11,533 bases of DNA from Synergistes sp. GTDB lineage: Bacteria > Synergistota > Synergistia > Synergistales > Synergistaceae. The notes beneath the pieces are model-generated. The model made no database searches. It was not told where the DNA came from and was given only the letters and a program-made list of their open reading frames with translations. Shown in pieces: positions 1-7,210 of the stretch (positions within the stretch are counted from its first letter, which is position 1; each line of letters begins with the position of its first letter). The stretch spans positions 1 through 11,533 of the forward strand of contig JAEEYY010000202.1 in assembly GCA_016288355.1 (NCBI GenBank), written 5' to 3'. Made by a program: the position numbers and the translations under genes.

Positions 1-825
1 AAGTCATCGGCGCTGAACGTGCTTGAAGACCAGGGCTTTTATGCGATAGACAACCTTCCGCCCGCACTTCTTCCTCAGCTTTTTGACATACTCGAGAGCC
101 ACAGCTCCGCTGCGGAAAAAGGCGTGGCGGCCGTAGTCGACGCAAGGAGCGAAACGCTGCTGAACGATCTGGCTCAGGTAGTTGCGAAGCTTCGCGAAAA
201 CGGCATAAGAACGAAGATAATCTTTATAGACTGCTCGGACGAAGATCTGGTAAGACGCTTCGAGACAACGCGCCGCAGACACCCTCTGGCCGAGGGTCTC
301 ACGATACTGCAGGGTATAGAAACGGAGCGGGCACGCCTGAATAATATCATTAAAAATGCCGATATTGTAATAGATACCACAGGCTTCAAACTGCCCGATT
401 TTAAAAAGAGACTGCTTGAGGCAGCGGGCATGTCGGTCGAGCAGCCGGCTGTTATCATCAGCTCTTTCGGCTATAAATACGGCGCACCGCAGGACGCTGA
501 CTTCGTTATAGACGCACGTTTCCTTCCCAATCCCAATTATGTGGACGAGCTTCATTCGCTTTCCGGAAAAGACAAGGCTGTGGTCAACTATCTGAATTCA
601 TATCCGATGTTCGGCGAATTCCTCTCACGCGCCGGTTCTCTCTTCGGCTATGTATCATCTGTATACGGCGATACCGGAAAGAAGCAGCTCCATATCTGCG
701 TAGGATGCACAGGAGGACGTCACCGTTCAGTTGCGGTGGCCGAAATGCTCGGCTCTTATCTGAGAACGTCCGGGAAGCGCGTCAGAGTGCAGCACCGGGA
801 CATTGACAGAGGAAATCTGAGATGA
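1..825 (+). CDS. rapZ: RapZ/YvcJ-family nucleotide-binding protein (5' partial)
   Basis: The reading frame is open from base 1 and begins with K-S-S-A-L-N, the end of the P-loop (Walker A) that opens this family. About a dozen N-terminal residues therefore lie outside the window, and the internal GTG at 19 is not the start. Visible family blocks, numbered from the first visible residue, are DNLP (17-20), DARSE (47-51), the arginine-rich ETTRRRHPL (88-96), SSFGYKYG (154-161), DARFLPNPNY (171-180) and the C-terminal GCTGGRHRS (235-243). In E. coli RapZ is an RNase E adaptor that controls glucosamine-6-phosphate synthase through a small RNA and senses glucosamine-6-phosphate. In Gram-positives the orthologue YvcJ is a GTP/ATP-binding protein needed for competence. 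Which role applies here cannot be read from the sequence. The TGA stop overlaps the next ATG (ATGA), indicating translational coupling to yvcK. Confidence 0.95.
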   Translation, partial: KSSALNVLEDQGFYAIDNLPPALLPQLFDILESHSSAAEKGVAAVVDARSETLLNDLAQVVAKLRENGIRTKIIFIDCSDEDLVRRFETTRRRHPLAEGLTILQGIETERARLNNIIKNADIVIDTTGFKLPDFKKRLLEAAGMSVEQPAVIISSFGYKYGAPQDADFVIDARFLPNPNYVDELHSLSGKDKAVVNYLNSYPMFGEFLSRAGSLFGYVSSVYGDTGKKQLHICVGCTGGRHRSVAVAEMLGSYLRTSGKRVRVQHRDIDRGNLR

Positions 826-1775
826 CGACCTTTTCTTTTCTGATGGTCTTTGCAATGGCCTTTGCGGCAGGTGCAGCATGCGTCTATTATGCGTCCCGCA
901 AACGGGTCAAACTGATCAGGAAACCCCCGGTGCCGAGGCATGTCATGTCCAATGCGCTGGAGTACAGGCTCTCAATGGGGCCTCACATCGTTGCGATAGG
1001 AGGAGGCACCGGTCTTTCGACGCTTCTTTCCGGTCTTAAAGGGTTTACAAGGAATATCACGGCAGTTGTCGCGGTAACCGATGAGGGCGGGAGCTCCGGC
1101 AGGCTGCGCCAGGAATGGGGCGTGCTGCCGCCAGGGGACATACGCAACTGCATAGTCGCTCTTGCCGAAAACGGAAGCTCTCTCAGCAGCATCCTGAATT
1201 ACAGATTTGACAGGGGTGAGCTTGACGGGCACAGCCTCGGCAACATAATCATACTTGCGGCGACAGAGCTGATGGGTGATTTTCAGAGAGCCGTACTTGA
1301 GCTTAACAAGCTGCTTGCTATAAGAGGGCAGGTGCTGCCCGTAACAACCGAAAATGTCGTGCTTAAAGGAAAGACGGCCGACGGCACCGTCCTTACCGGG
1401 GAACTTGAAGTTTCCGACAACGGCAGCAATCTGACTGAGCTCTGGATCGAACCTTCCGACGCTGAACCGGTGGAGTCCGTGACAGCCGCGTTTGACGACG
1501 CGGATGTTATCGTGCTCGGCCCTGGCAGCCTTTTTACCAGCGTAATGCCCAATCTGCTTCTTTCCCGCGTAGCGGGTCTGCTTAAGGAAACTTCGGCGCC
1601 GATCCTTTATATCGCAAATCTTATGACGCAGCCGAAAGAGACGGAAGGCATGAATATCCTTTCCCATATAGACTGGATTGCGGGCGTGATCGGTCGTGTG
1701 CCTAACTATGTGCTCGTAAACGAATCCGCTATCCCGACAGAATTCATATCGAGCTACGGCAAGATAGGCGCCTAG
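822..1775 (+). CDS. yvcK: YvcK/GlmR-family UDP-sugar-binding regulator, ended early by an in-frame TAG
   Basis: YvcK/GlmR is a CofD-like Rossmann protein. In Bacillus and Listeria it binds UDP-GlcNAc, stimulates GlmS and supports growth on gluconeogenic carbon and cell-wall synthesis. Visible motifs are GGGTGL (60-65), TDEGGSSGRLR (86-96), GDIRN (105-109), GHSLGN (136-141), GPGSLFTS (233-240) and NLMTQPKET (266-274). The start is ATG 822 in an ATGA overlap with rapZ, with an AGAGGA ribosome site at 808-813. An extra N-terminus of about 50 residues carries one hydrophobic segment (about 4-23) followed by a basic stretch, so the protein is probably membrane-anchored with a cytoplasmic domain. 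The frame ends at TAG 1773-1775 after 317 codons, yet continues open for 59 more codons to TGA 1953-1955 with family-like sequence. As read, the protein lacks its last helix-strand region. Identity is sure; whether the gene is functional is not. Confidence 0.92.
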   Translation: MTTFSFLMVFAMAFAAGAACVYYASRKRVKLIRKPPVPRHVMSNALEYRLSMGPHIVAIGGGTGLSTLLSGLKGFTRNITAVVAVTDEGGSSGRLRQEWGVLPPGDIRNCIVALAENGSSLSSILNYRFDRGELDGHSLGNIIILAATELMGDFQRAVLELNKLLAIRGQVLPVTTENVVLKGKTADGTVLTGELEVSDNGSNLTELWIEPSDAEPVESVTAAFDDADVIVLGPGSLFTSVMPNLLLSRVAGLLKETSAPILYIANLMTQPKETEGMNILSHIDWIAGVIGRVPNYVLVNESAIPTEFISSYGKIGA

Positions 1776-1955
1776 CCCCTTTACCTTTCATCCAAAGAAG
1801 AGGCATATCTGGAGTCTTTGGGCTCAAAGGTGATATACGGGGATTACTGCGAGATAAAAAACGCAAAGTATCTGAGACACAATGCGCAGAATCTGTCTGA
1901 AACGATAATGGAGATCTGCCGTACAAGACAGAAGAGCGCGAGGCAGGAAAAGTGA
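1773..1955 (+). pseudogene. yvcK: 3' continuation of yvcK beyond the amber codon
   Basis: After the TAG the same frame runs for 59 sense codons to a TGA at 1953-1955. The translation begins P-L-Y-L-S-S-K-E-E, continues with S-L-G-S-K-V-I-Y-G-D-Y, and includes Y-L-R-H-N-A-Q-N-L before the end. From memory this matches the normal C-terminus of YvcK: an (A/E)-E-P-V block, then a Leu-rich helix, a beta strand, and the I/VRHD element near the end. The codon replaced by TAG would normally be Glu or Gln, one base change away from GAG or CAG. The TGA overlaps the GTG start of whiA as GTGA, the same 4-base overlap style as rapZ/yvcK, which supports 1955 as the original gene end. With the amber codon read as one amino acid the protein would be 377 residues. 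Confidence 0.85.
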
Positions 1956-2857
1956 ATGGCATAAAGCACATTCTGTGGGATGAATGGGGTTCTGTCGAAG
2001 CCGGCAAAACGTCGAAGGATGAAGCCGCGGGCATACTTGACGGCATACCTTCCGAAGATAAATCTGACAGCACGTTTTTCACGACGCCGCGTCTTTTTGC
2101 CGTCAGGCGTCTTATGCGTTTATGGGATGAGTGCGGCTGGAACGGCAGTGATGAATATTCCCTGCGCATAGTGCGTACGCAGCAGAGGGGCAGAGTCACT
2201 TTTGCAGCAGGCAAAGCCGCCGCCGCAAAATTAAAGGCCGTTACGGCTTCCAAAGCCAAACGCACAAGAAACTGGAGCTGGGTGCGCGGGCTGTTCGGCG
2301 GATGCGGCTCGCTTTATATCCCAAAGACCGGCTACTATCTTATGATGCGCGTGCCGGAAGGGAGGGGCGCCGCCGAGAGGATGCAGGCTGTAATGCGTTC
2401 GTGCGGCTTCGACCTGGGCATAAGGAAGCGCACGGAGAGCAGGGAACTCATGCTGCGCGACCAGCAGCAGATCGTAACGCTCCTTTCGCGGATAGGCCTG
2501 GTGACGACGGCGCTTGAGCTTGAAGAGACAGCAATTTTCCGTTCGATAAGAAATCATGCAAACAAGCTGGTAAACTGCGACGCCGCGAACATAAAAAAAA
2601 GCATCGAAGCGGCTCACGGCCAGCTGGAACTTATAAAAAAGATCGAGGAAAGGGGCATGACGGGCTTCCTTCCGGAGCCGTTGCTTGACCTTGTCAATGC
2701 GAGGAAAAAAAATCCGAGCGTAACTTTAAAGGAACTTGGGCAAACTTTACCGACACCAATCAGCAAAAGTACGGTAGAATATAGATGGCGTAAATTAGAG
2801 CTGATGCTTAGCAAGCACTATAAAGGGGATGATGCCGATGTACTTAGGAAAGGCTGA
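1952..2857 (+). CDS. whiA: WhiA-family DNA-binding protein
   Basis: WhiA proteins combine a degenerate LAGLIDADG homing-endonuclease fold with a C-terminal helix-turn-helix. They act in sporulation (Streptomyces) or in cell division and metabolism (Bacillus), and they bind DNA without nuclease activity. Here the homing-endonuclease-like block is RGLFGGCGSLYIP (112-124). The family signature NHANKLVNCDAAN is at 201-213, and the helix-turn-helix, including LKELGQTL and ISKSTVEYRWRKL, spans about 257-284. At 301 residues it is near the usual 300-325. The N-terminal 80 residues are poorly conserved against what I remember of the family. The start is GTG 1952, overlapping the TGA of the yvcK frame (GTGA), with only a weak AGGCAGGA site upstream. 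The 3' end overlaps the debranching-enzyme gene by 20-29 bases. Because yvcK translation now stops 177 bases upstream, coupled translation of whiA may be reduced. Confidence 0.92.
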   Translation: MNGIKHILWDEWGSVEAGKTSKDEAAGILDGIPSEDKSDSTFFTTPRLFAVRRLMRLWDECGWNGSDEYSLRIVRTQQRGRVTFAAGKAAAAKLKAVTASKAKRTRNWSWVRGLFGGCGSLYIPKTGYYLMMRVPEGRGAAERMQAVMRSCGFDLGIRKRTESRELMLRDQQQIVTLLSRIGLVTTALELEETAIFRSIRNHANKLVNCDAANIKKSIEAAHGQLELIKKIEERGMTGFLPEPLLDLVNARKKNPSVTLKELGQTLPTPISKSTVEYRWRKLELMLSKHYKGDDADVLRKG

Positions 2858-4814
2858 CGTTAACACCTATGACAAAGGCGCCGGAAGAGAGTTTCTTGTG
2901 TCCAACGGGCGCGGGGGCTACGGTTTTTCCACTGTCATAGGCGCTAACACAAGAAGAGAGCATGGACTTCTTGTCTTAAGGCCTGAAAACGAAAAACAGC
3001 ATTCGGTCCTTGTAAGCAAGATCGAAGAGACAGTATTTGACAACAACAAAAAGTATCAGCTATCTACAAACCGCTATAAAGATCTCGTGTATCCGGACGG
3101 GTACAGATATCTGCAGGAATACCAGGGTAATCCGTTCCCTTCAATGCTCTTTGTGATTCACAGCATTCTGCTGAAAAAATCTATTTTCATGCCTCACGGC
3201 AAAGAATGCACGGTAGTCAAATATGAGCTGCTTGCCGCACCCGGCAAGATTCGCCTTGACCTGCGGCCGCTCTTTGCGCACAGGAAAAACAACGAAGTAT
3301 GCCTTGAAGCAGGCAGGGACGCGTTTTCTGTTTCTTCCGAGAACGGTCTCGGCATATGCGTAAACGGAAGGGGACATGTCAGCTGCTGCACAGCCACAGC
3401 GGGGACATGGGCGCTTAAGCCGCTCTGGTTTGAAAACCTTATATACGAACAGGACGACGGTGACGGCACAAGCGTCGATCATCTCTGGTCTCCCGGCGTT
3501 GTTTCGAATGAGATGTCGGAGGGCGATGCTGTTTATATTATCCTTTCCGACAAGCCCGAAACATATACGGTAAAAGAGCTTCTCGAGATCGAAGAGGAAG
3601 AGGCGAAGAGGTTCGAGGATATACTGGAACAGGCCAATATCCCGGCGCTGAGCAGCGCAGAGCAGGATATGATAGCTTCGTCCTATCACCTTGTCGACGA
3701 CAGGTCTGAAAGCATAGCCCCGATATACACAGGCTATCCGTCCGTTGCGGCGAGATCCTGCGATACATTTATATCGCTTCCCGGGCTGCTTCTTGCCACC
3801 GGCAGGGAAAAAACGGCTGCAAAGACGCTTAAATACTGGGCTGCTGCCGCGGAGCGCTGCGGCTGGGTCATGCCGGAAAGCCTGCAGGATGAAGAAAAGC
3901 CCGAATACGGGCGTATAGACTGCGGGCTCTGGTTCGTGTATGCGGCCGATAAATATCTGTCGCACCATACTGAAGCAGATCCCCGGGACAGAGAAAAACT
4001 CCTTAAGGCCCTTTTTGCCGTCACAGACAGATATCTTTCCGGCATCGAAGAGCTAGATGTAAAATGCGGCGGCAATATGCTTCTCGTAATGACGGGGACA
4101 AACCCGGCCCGCTACTGGATGAACACAAGAGCAGGGGACGAAGTCGTGGTCCAGCGCCGCGGCTGCCTTGTCGAGGTCAACGCGCTGTGGTACAACGCGC
4201 TTAAGTGCGCGGAAAAATATGCCAAAAAGTATGCAGACGCAGCCTCTGCCGATAAATACGCAAAAGCGGCCGAAAAGTGCGGCAAATCCTTCTGCGATAC
4301 ATTCTGGAGCTTTGATATGAACGGGCTCTATGATTTTGTCGACCCCGAAACGTTTACGGGCGACGGAGCGATAAGACCGAACCAGATACTTGCCGTTTCT
4401 CTCCCGTTCAGCCCGCTGCAGCCCGAAGCGGCGCAGAGCGTGATACGGCTCTGCTGGAACACGCTATACACGACTTACGGGCTGCGTACTCTCGACCCGC
4501 GCCATGACAAGTTCAAGGGGCGCTGGGAGGGACGCTCGGACCAGAGGGAGAAAGCGCGCTTCCGCGGCATGGCCTGGCCGTGGCTGCTTGGTGAGTTTAT
4601 AACCGCGTACCTGAAGCATAATCCCAAAAGAAAGGATCTCGGATGGGCCTTTATCCGCCCGTTCAATTCGCATATGCGCCATGGCTGTCTCTGCGGGGTA
4701 GCGCAGCTCTTTGACGGCATAATGCCGTACAGACCGCACGGAGACGTGCTTTCCGCGATATCTCTCGGCGAACTGCTTCGCGTCCTGCATGAAAATCTCG
4801 AAGCGGAGCAGTGA
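2829..4814 (+). CDS. Amylo-alpha-1,6-glucosidase (glycogen debranching enzyme) homologue with altered active-site motifs
   Basis: The N-terminal block EFLVSNGRGGYGFSTVIGAN followed by TRREHGLLV (21-49) is the N-domain signature of archaeal/bacterial-type debranching enzymes, which hydrolyse alpha-1,6 branch points of glycogen in the cytoplasm. The C-terminal (alpha/alpha)6 domain shows SLPGLLLATGR (316-326), RIDCGLWF (362-369), VEVNALWYNAL (448-458), IRPNQILAVSLP (515-526), LRTLDPRH (552-559) and WPWLLGEF (583-590). Several positions differ from the consensus I recall: WMDA is WMNT (Asn432), YHxGTVWPW is RFRGMAWPW, and the Glu of an SEIFDG-like motif is Gln626. It may be catalytically altered. 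ATGs occur at 2829, 2832 and 2838; the AAAGGGG at 2822-2828 is best spaced for 2838, so the protein probably starts at residue 4 of this numbering. It is the last gene of the rapZ operon and overlaps whiA. Confidence 0.87.
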   Translation: MMPMYLGKADVNTYDKGAGREFLVSNGRGGYGFSTVIGANTRREHGLLVLRPENEKQHSVLVSKIEETVFDNNKKYQLSTNRYKDLVYPDGYRYLQEYQGNPFPSMLFVIHSILLKKSIFMPHGKECTVVKYELLAAPGKIRLDLRPLFAHRKNNEVCLEAGRDAFSVSSENGLGICVNGRGHVSCCTATAGTWALKPLWFENLIYEQDDGDGTSVDHLWSPGVVSNEMSEGDAVYIILSDKPETYTVKELLEIEEEEAKRFEDILEQANIPALSSAEQDMIASSYHLVDDRSESIAPIYTGYPSVAARSCDTFISLPGLLLATGREKTAAKTLKYWAAAAERCGWVMPESLQDEEKPEYGRIDCGLWFVYAADKYLSHHTEADPRDREKLLKALFAVTDRYLSGIEELDVKCGGNMLLVMTGTNPARYWMNTRAGDEVVVQRRGCLVEVNALWYNALKCAEKYAKKYADAASADKYAKAAEKCGKSFCDTFWSFDMNGLYDFVDPETFTGDGAIRPNQILAVSLPFSPLQPEAAQSVIRLCWNTLYTTYGLRTLDPRHDKFKGRWEGRSDQREKARFRGMAWPWLLGEFITAYLKHNPKRKDLGWAFIRPFNSHMRHGCLCGVAQLFDGIMPYRPHGDVLSAISLGELLRVLHENLEAEQ

Positions 4815-4826
4815 TGCGCTTTTTTG
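4801..4826 (+). terminator. Weak terminator candidate after the debranching-enzyme gene
   Basis: AAGCG (4801-4805) can pair with CGCTT (4817-4821) across the TGA stop, and a run of T follows (4820-4825). The stem is only five base pairs with an 11-base loop, so termination would be inefficient. The inverted repeat at 4898-4934 may be the real end of this operon. Confidence 0.3.
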
Positions 4827-4860
4827 CTATTTCGCGGGAACAGTAAAAGGAAAAATGTAT

Positions 4861-4889
4861 TTGACATAAATACAGGTAAGTAGCAAAAT
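4861..4889 (+). promoter_or_regulatory. Candidate sigma-70-type promoter for gap-pgk
   Basis: A perfect TTGACA lies at 4861-4866. At 17-base spacing the matching -10 is CAAAAT (4884-4889, four of six consensus positions). A better -10 word, TATAAA (4895-4900), is spaced too far away (28 bases). Transcription would start near 4896, placing the inverted repeat at 4898-4934 at the very 5' end of the mRNA. The region separates two operons and precedes a strong ribosome site, which supports a promoter here. Confidence 0.5.
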
Positions 4890-4897
4890 CTATGTAT

Positions 4898-4934
4898 AAA
4901 AGCAGGAATAAAATTGATACTTATTCCTGCTTTT
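4898..4934 (+). promoter_or_regulatory. Perfect 14-bp inverted repeat in the gap leader
   Basis: AAAAGCAGGAATAA (4898-4911) is exactly complementary to TTATTCCTGCTTTT (4921-4934), with a 9-base loop. It lies between the promoter candidate and the gap ribosome site (AAGGAGG, 4959-4965). It could be an operator for a dimeric repressor, a 5' mRNA-stabilising hairpin, or a terminator/attenuator, since the descending arm ends in TTTT. Sequence alone does not choose between these. Confidence 0.7.
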
Positions 4935-4976
4935 CACAAAGTATGTCCCAAATATTTCAAGGAGGCACTTTTAATC

Positions 4977-5999
4977 ATGGCTAAGAAGTACAAAGTTGCA
5001 ATCAACGGTTTTGGCCGCATCGGCCGTCTTTCTCTCCGCTCTTACTTCACAAACGGAAAGAATAATAACTTTGAGATCGTAGCTATCAACGACCTGACAC
5101 CGCCTTCGTCGCTTGCGTATCTTCTCAAGTACGATTCGGTATTCCGCCGCTTCCCCGGCACCGTTGAAGTCGACGGAGATTATCTCGTTATCAACGGCCG
5201 GCGCGTCAGGGCTCTTGCCGAACCGGATCCTGCAAAGCTTCCGTGGAAGGAAATGGGAGTCGATCTCGTTATAGAGTCAACAGGCCGTTATACTGATGCC
5301 AATGCCGCCAAGGCGCACATTGAAGCCGGCGCAAAGAAAGTCATAATCTCTGCCCCCGCGAAGAATCACGACGTAACGATAGTCATGGGCGTAAATGAAA
5401 AAACCTACGACCCGGCAAAGCACAACATCATTTCAAACGCTTCCTGCACCACGAACTGCCTTGCTCCTGTCTGCAAAGTCCTCCAGGATAAGTTCGGCAT
5501 CAAAGAAGGCCTTATGAACACGATCCACGCCTACACGAACGATCAGAAAACGCTCGACTTCCCGCATAAGACTCTCTCCCGCGGAAGAGCGGCGGCCCTT
5601 TCGATCATCCCCACGACGACCGGAGCCGCCAAGGCGATCTCCGAAGTAATGCCCGAGCTCAAAGGCAAACTGAACGGCTTTGCACTCAGAGTCCCGACGC
5701 CCGATGTGTCGATAGTCGACCTGACAGCAGTTCTTGAAAAACCGGCCACAGTGGATGAAGTTAACGCCGCTATGAAAGAGGCTGCGGAAGGAGCTCTTAA
5801 AGGCATCCTGGAATATGAGCCGGAAGACCTCGTTTCGATGGACTTTGTCGGCAATACCAATTCTTCGATATTCGCACCGAAACATACCCTGATGATGGGC
5901 GACAAGATGGTCAAGATCCTTTCATGGTATGACAACGAGTTCGGATACAGCAACAGGATCATAGACCTCGCGGACTATATACTCGAAAAAGGACTGTAA
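4977..5999 (+). CDS. gap: Type I glyceraldehyde-3-phosphate dehydrogenase
   Basis: This enzyme oxidises and phosphorylates glyceraldehyde-3-phosphate to 1,3-bisphosphoglycerate with NAD(P)+ in cytoplasmic glycolysis, and works in reverse in gluconeogenesis. The Rossmann motif is INGFGRIGR (9-17). An acidic Asp39 in the IND segment at the end of the second strand suggests NAD preference. The catalytic block is SNASCTTNCLAP (153-164) with Cys157; the base is His184 in NTIHAYT, and WYDNEFGYSNR (317-327) is near the C-terminus. It has 340 residues, a normal length. The open frame extends upstream to 4914, but the start is ATG 4977: AAGGAGG lies at 4959-4965 and the protein then begins M-A-K-K-Y-K-V-A-I-N like other family members. 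pgk begins 3 bases after the TAA, so the two form an operon. Confidence 0.97.
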   Translation: MAKKYKVAINGFGRIGRLSLRSYFTNGKNNNFEIVAINDLTPPSSLAYLLKYDSVFRRFPGTVEVDGDYLVINGRRVRALAEPDPAKLPWKEMGVDLVIESTGRYTDANAAKAHIEAGAKKVIISAPAKNHDVTIVMGVNEKTYDPAKHNIISNASCTTNCLAPVCKVLQDKFGIKEGLMNTIHAYTNDQKTLDFPHKTLSRGRAAALSIIPTTTGAAKAISEVMPELKGKLNGFALRVPTPDVSIVDLTAVLEKPATVDEVNAAMKEAAEGALKGILEYEPEDLVSMDFVGNTNSSIFAPKHTLMMGDKMVKILSWYDNEFGYSNRIIDLADYILEKGL

Positions 6000-6002
6000 A
6001 TC

Positions 6003-7193
6003 ATGCGTCTGAAGACGTTTTCACGTCAGGATGTAGCCGGGAAAAAAGTACTCGTAAGAGTAGACTTCAACGTGCCGACAGCTGACGGCAGGGTAAGCGA
6101 CTGCACGAGGATAAAAGCACACCTTGCAACGCTTAAGGAGCTGCGTGAATACGGAGCGCGCGTAGCGCTGGTCTCGCATCTCGGCAGACCGAAGGGGACC
6201 GTTAACCTGAAATATACGCTTGCCCCTGTTGCAGAAGAGCTTGCCGCTCTTACGGGATGGAATGTTCATTTTGTCCCCGACTGCATCGGAGAAGAAGTCG
6301 ACAAGGCCGTCGCCTCATGGAAAGAGGACGAAGTCCTGTTGCTGGAAAACGTGCGATTCTACCCTGAGGAAGAAAAGAACGACGCCGGTTTTGCGAAAAA
6401 GCTTACAAAAGACTTTGACGTCTTTGTAATGGACGCGTTCAGCGCCGCTCACAGGGCCCACGCTTCGACAAGGGCCGCGGCCGAACTGCTTCCGTCCTTC
6501 TCAGGTAAGCTTATCGACCGTGAGATCACGATGCTCTCCGCTGCCCGCGACGATCCGAAAAAGCCCTTTGTCCTCATCCTCGGAGGCGCAAAAGTTTCGG
6601 ATAAGATCGCGGTAGTAGAGAATATGCTGAAGAAGGTAAACAGCATCGTTATCGGCGGAGGAATGGCCTTTACATTCCTGAAAGCGCAGGGCAGGGAAGT
6701 GGGTAAGTCTCTCTGCGAGACCGAAAAACTCGACTTTGCGGCGGAGATGCTCTCAAGAGCTGCTGAGCTCGGCGTGAAGATACTCCTTCCAGTCGATGCT
6801 GTGGTTGCCCCCGAATTCAAAGCCGACGCCCCGGCGTCAGTGGCTGCGGCGGACGCTATCCCCGCAGACCAGATGGGCCTTGATATCGGCCCTGAGAGCG
6901 CGAAGCTCTTTGCAAAGGAGATCATGGGAGCAAAAACAGTGCTGTGGAACGGCCCGATGGGGGTTTTTGAGATGCCTGCTTTTGCAAAGGGAACTGAAGC
7001 TGTTGCGAAAGCCCTGGCCGATGCAACTGCAGCAGGCGCCCTTACTGTAGTCGGAGGCGGCGATTCGGCAGCTGCGATCGCCCAGTTCGGCATGCAGGAG
7101 AAAGTTTCCCACGTTTCCACCGGAGGCGGAGCCAGTCTCGAGTTCTTCGAAGGGAAAAGTCTTCCGGGCATAGAGCCTTACGTGATAGGCTGA
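6003..7193 (+). CDS. pgk: Phosphoglycerate kinase
   Basis: It transfers phosphate from 1,3-bisphosphoglycerate to ADP, the first ATP-forming step of lower glycolysis, in the cytoplasm. Family signatures are in order: VRVDFNVP (18-25), SHLGRPKG (58-65), the substrate-binding DAFSAAHRAHAST, LGGAKVSDKI at the start of the C-terminal nucleotide domain, LWNGPMGVFE, GGGDSAAA and STGGGASLEFFEGK. The length of 396 residues is typical. It starts at ATG 6003 with AAGGA at 5989-5993 inside the end of gap, so it is translated from the same message. A terminator follows 18 bases after the TGA, which separates pgk from tpi. Nothing is unusual. Confidence 0.97.
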   Translation: MRLKTFSRQDVAGKKVLVRVDFNVPTADGRVSDCTRIKAHLATLKELREYGARVALVSHLGRPKGTVNLKYTLAPVAEELAALTGWNVHFVPDCIGEEVDKAVASWKEDEVLLLENVRFYPEEEKNDAGFAKKLTKDFDVFVMDAFSAAHRAHASTRAAAELLPSFSGKLIDREITMLSAARDDPKKPFVLILGGAKVSDKIAVVENMLKKVNSIVIGGGMAFTFLKAQGREVGKSLCETEKLDFAAEMLSRAAELGVKILLPVDAVVAPEFKADAPASVAAADAIPADQMGLDIGPESAKLFAKEIMGAKTVLWNGPMGVFEMPAFAKGTEAVAKALADATAAGALTVVGGGDSAAAIAQFGMQEKVSHVSTGGGASLEFFEGKSLPGIEPYVIG

Positions 7194-7210
7194 CAGAAAC
7201 AACGAAAGAA

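Noticed and set aside
19..21. GTG as the start of rapZ
   Set aside because: The frame is open to base 1 and the residues before it (K-S-S-A-L-N) are part of the family's P-loop, so the gene continues upstream.
972..1667. 231-codon open frame on the minus strand opposite yvcK
   Set aside because: The plus-strand frame carries all the YvcK motifs. The antisense product resembles nothing and is a composition effect.
3141..3968. 275-codon open frame on the minus strand
   Set aside because: It is fully antisense to the debranching-enzyme gene, has no recognisable domain and no ribosome site, and is explained by the codon bias of the real gene.
4914..4976. Upstream-extended gap with 21 more residues
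   Set aside because: The extension has no ribosome site and overlaps the inverted repeat. AAGGAGG is correctly spaced for ATG 4977 and the family normally begins there.
6449..7171. 240-codon Ala/Ser/Pro-rich open frame on the minus strand
   Set aside because: It is a shadow of pgk; its composition reflects reversed codons of that gene.
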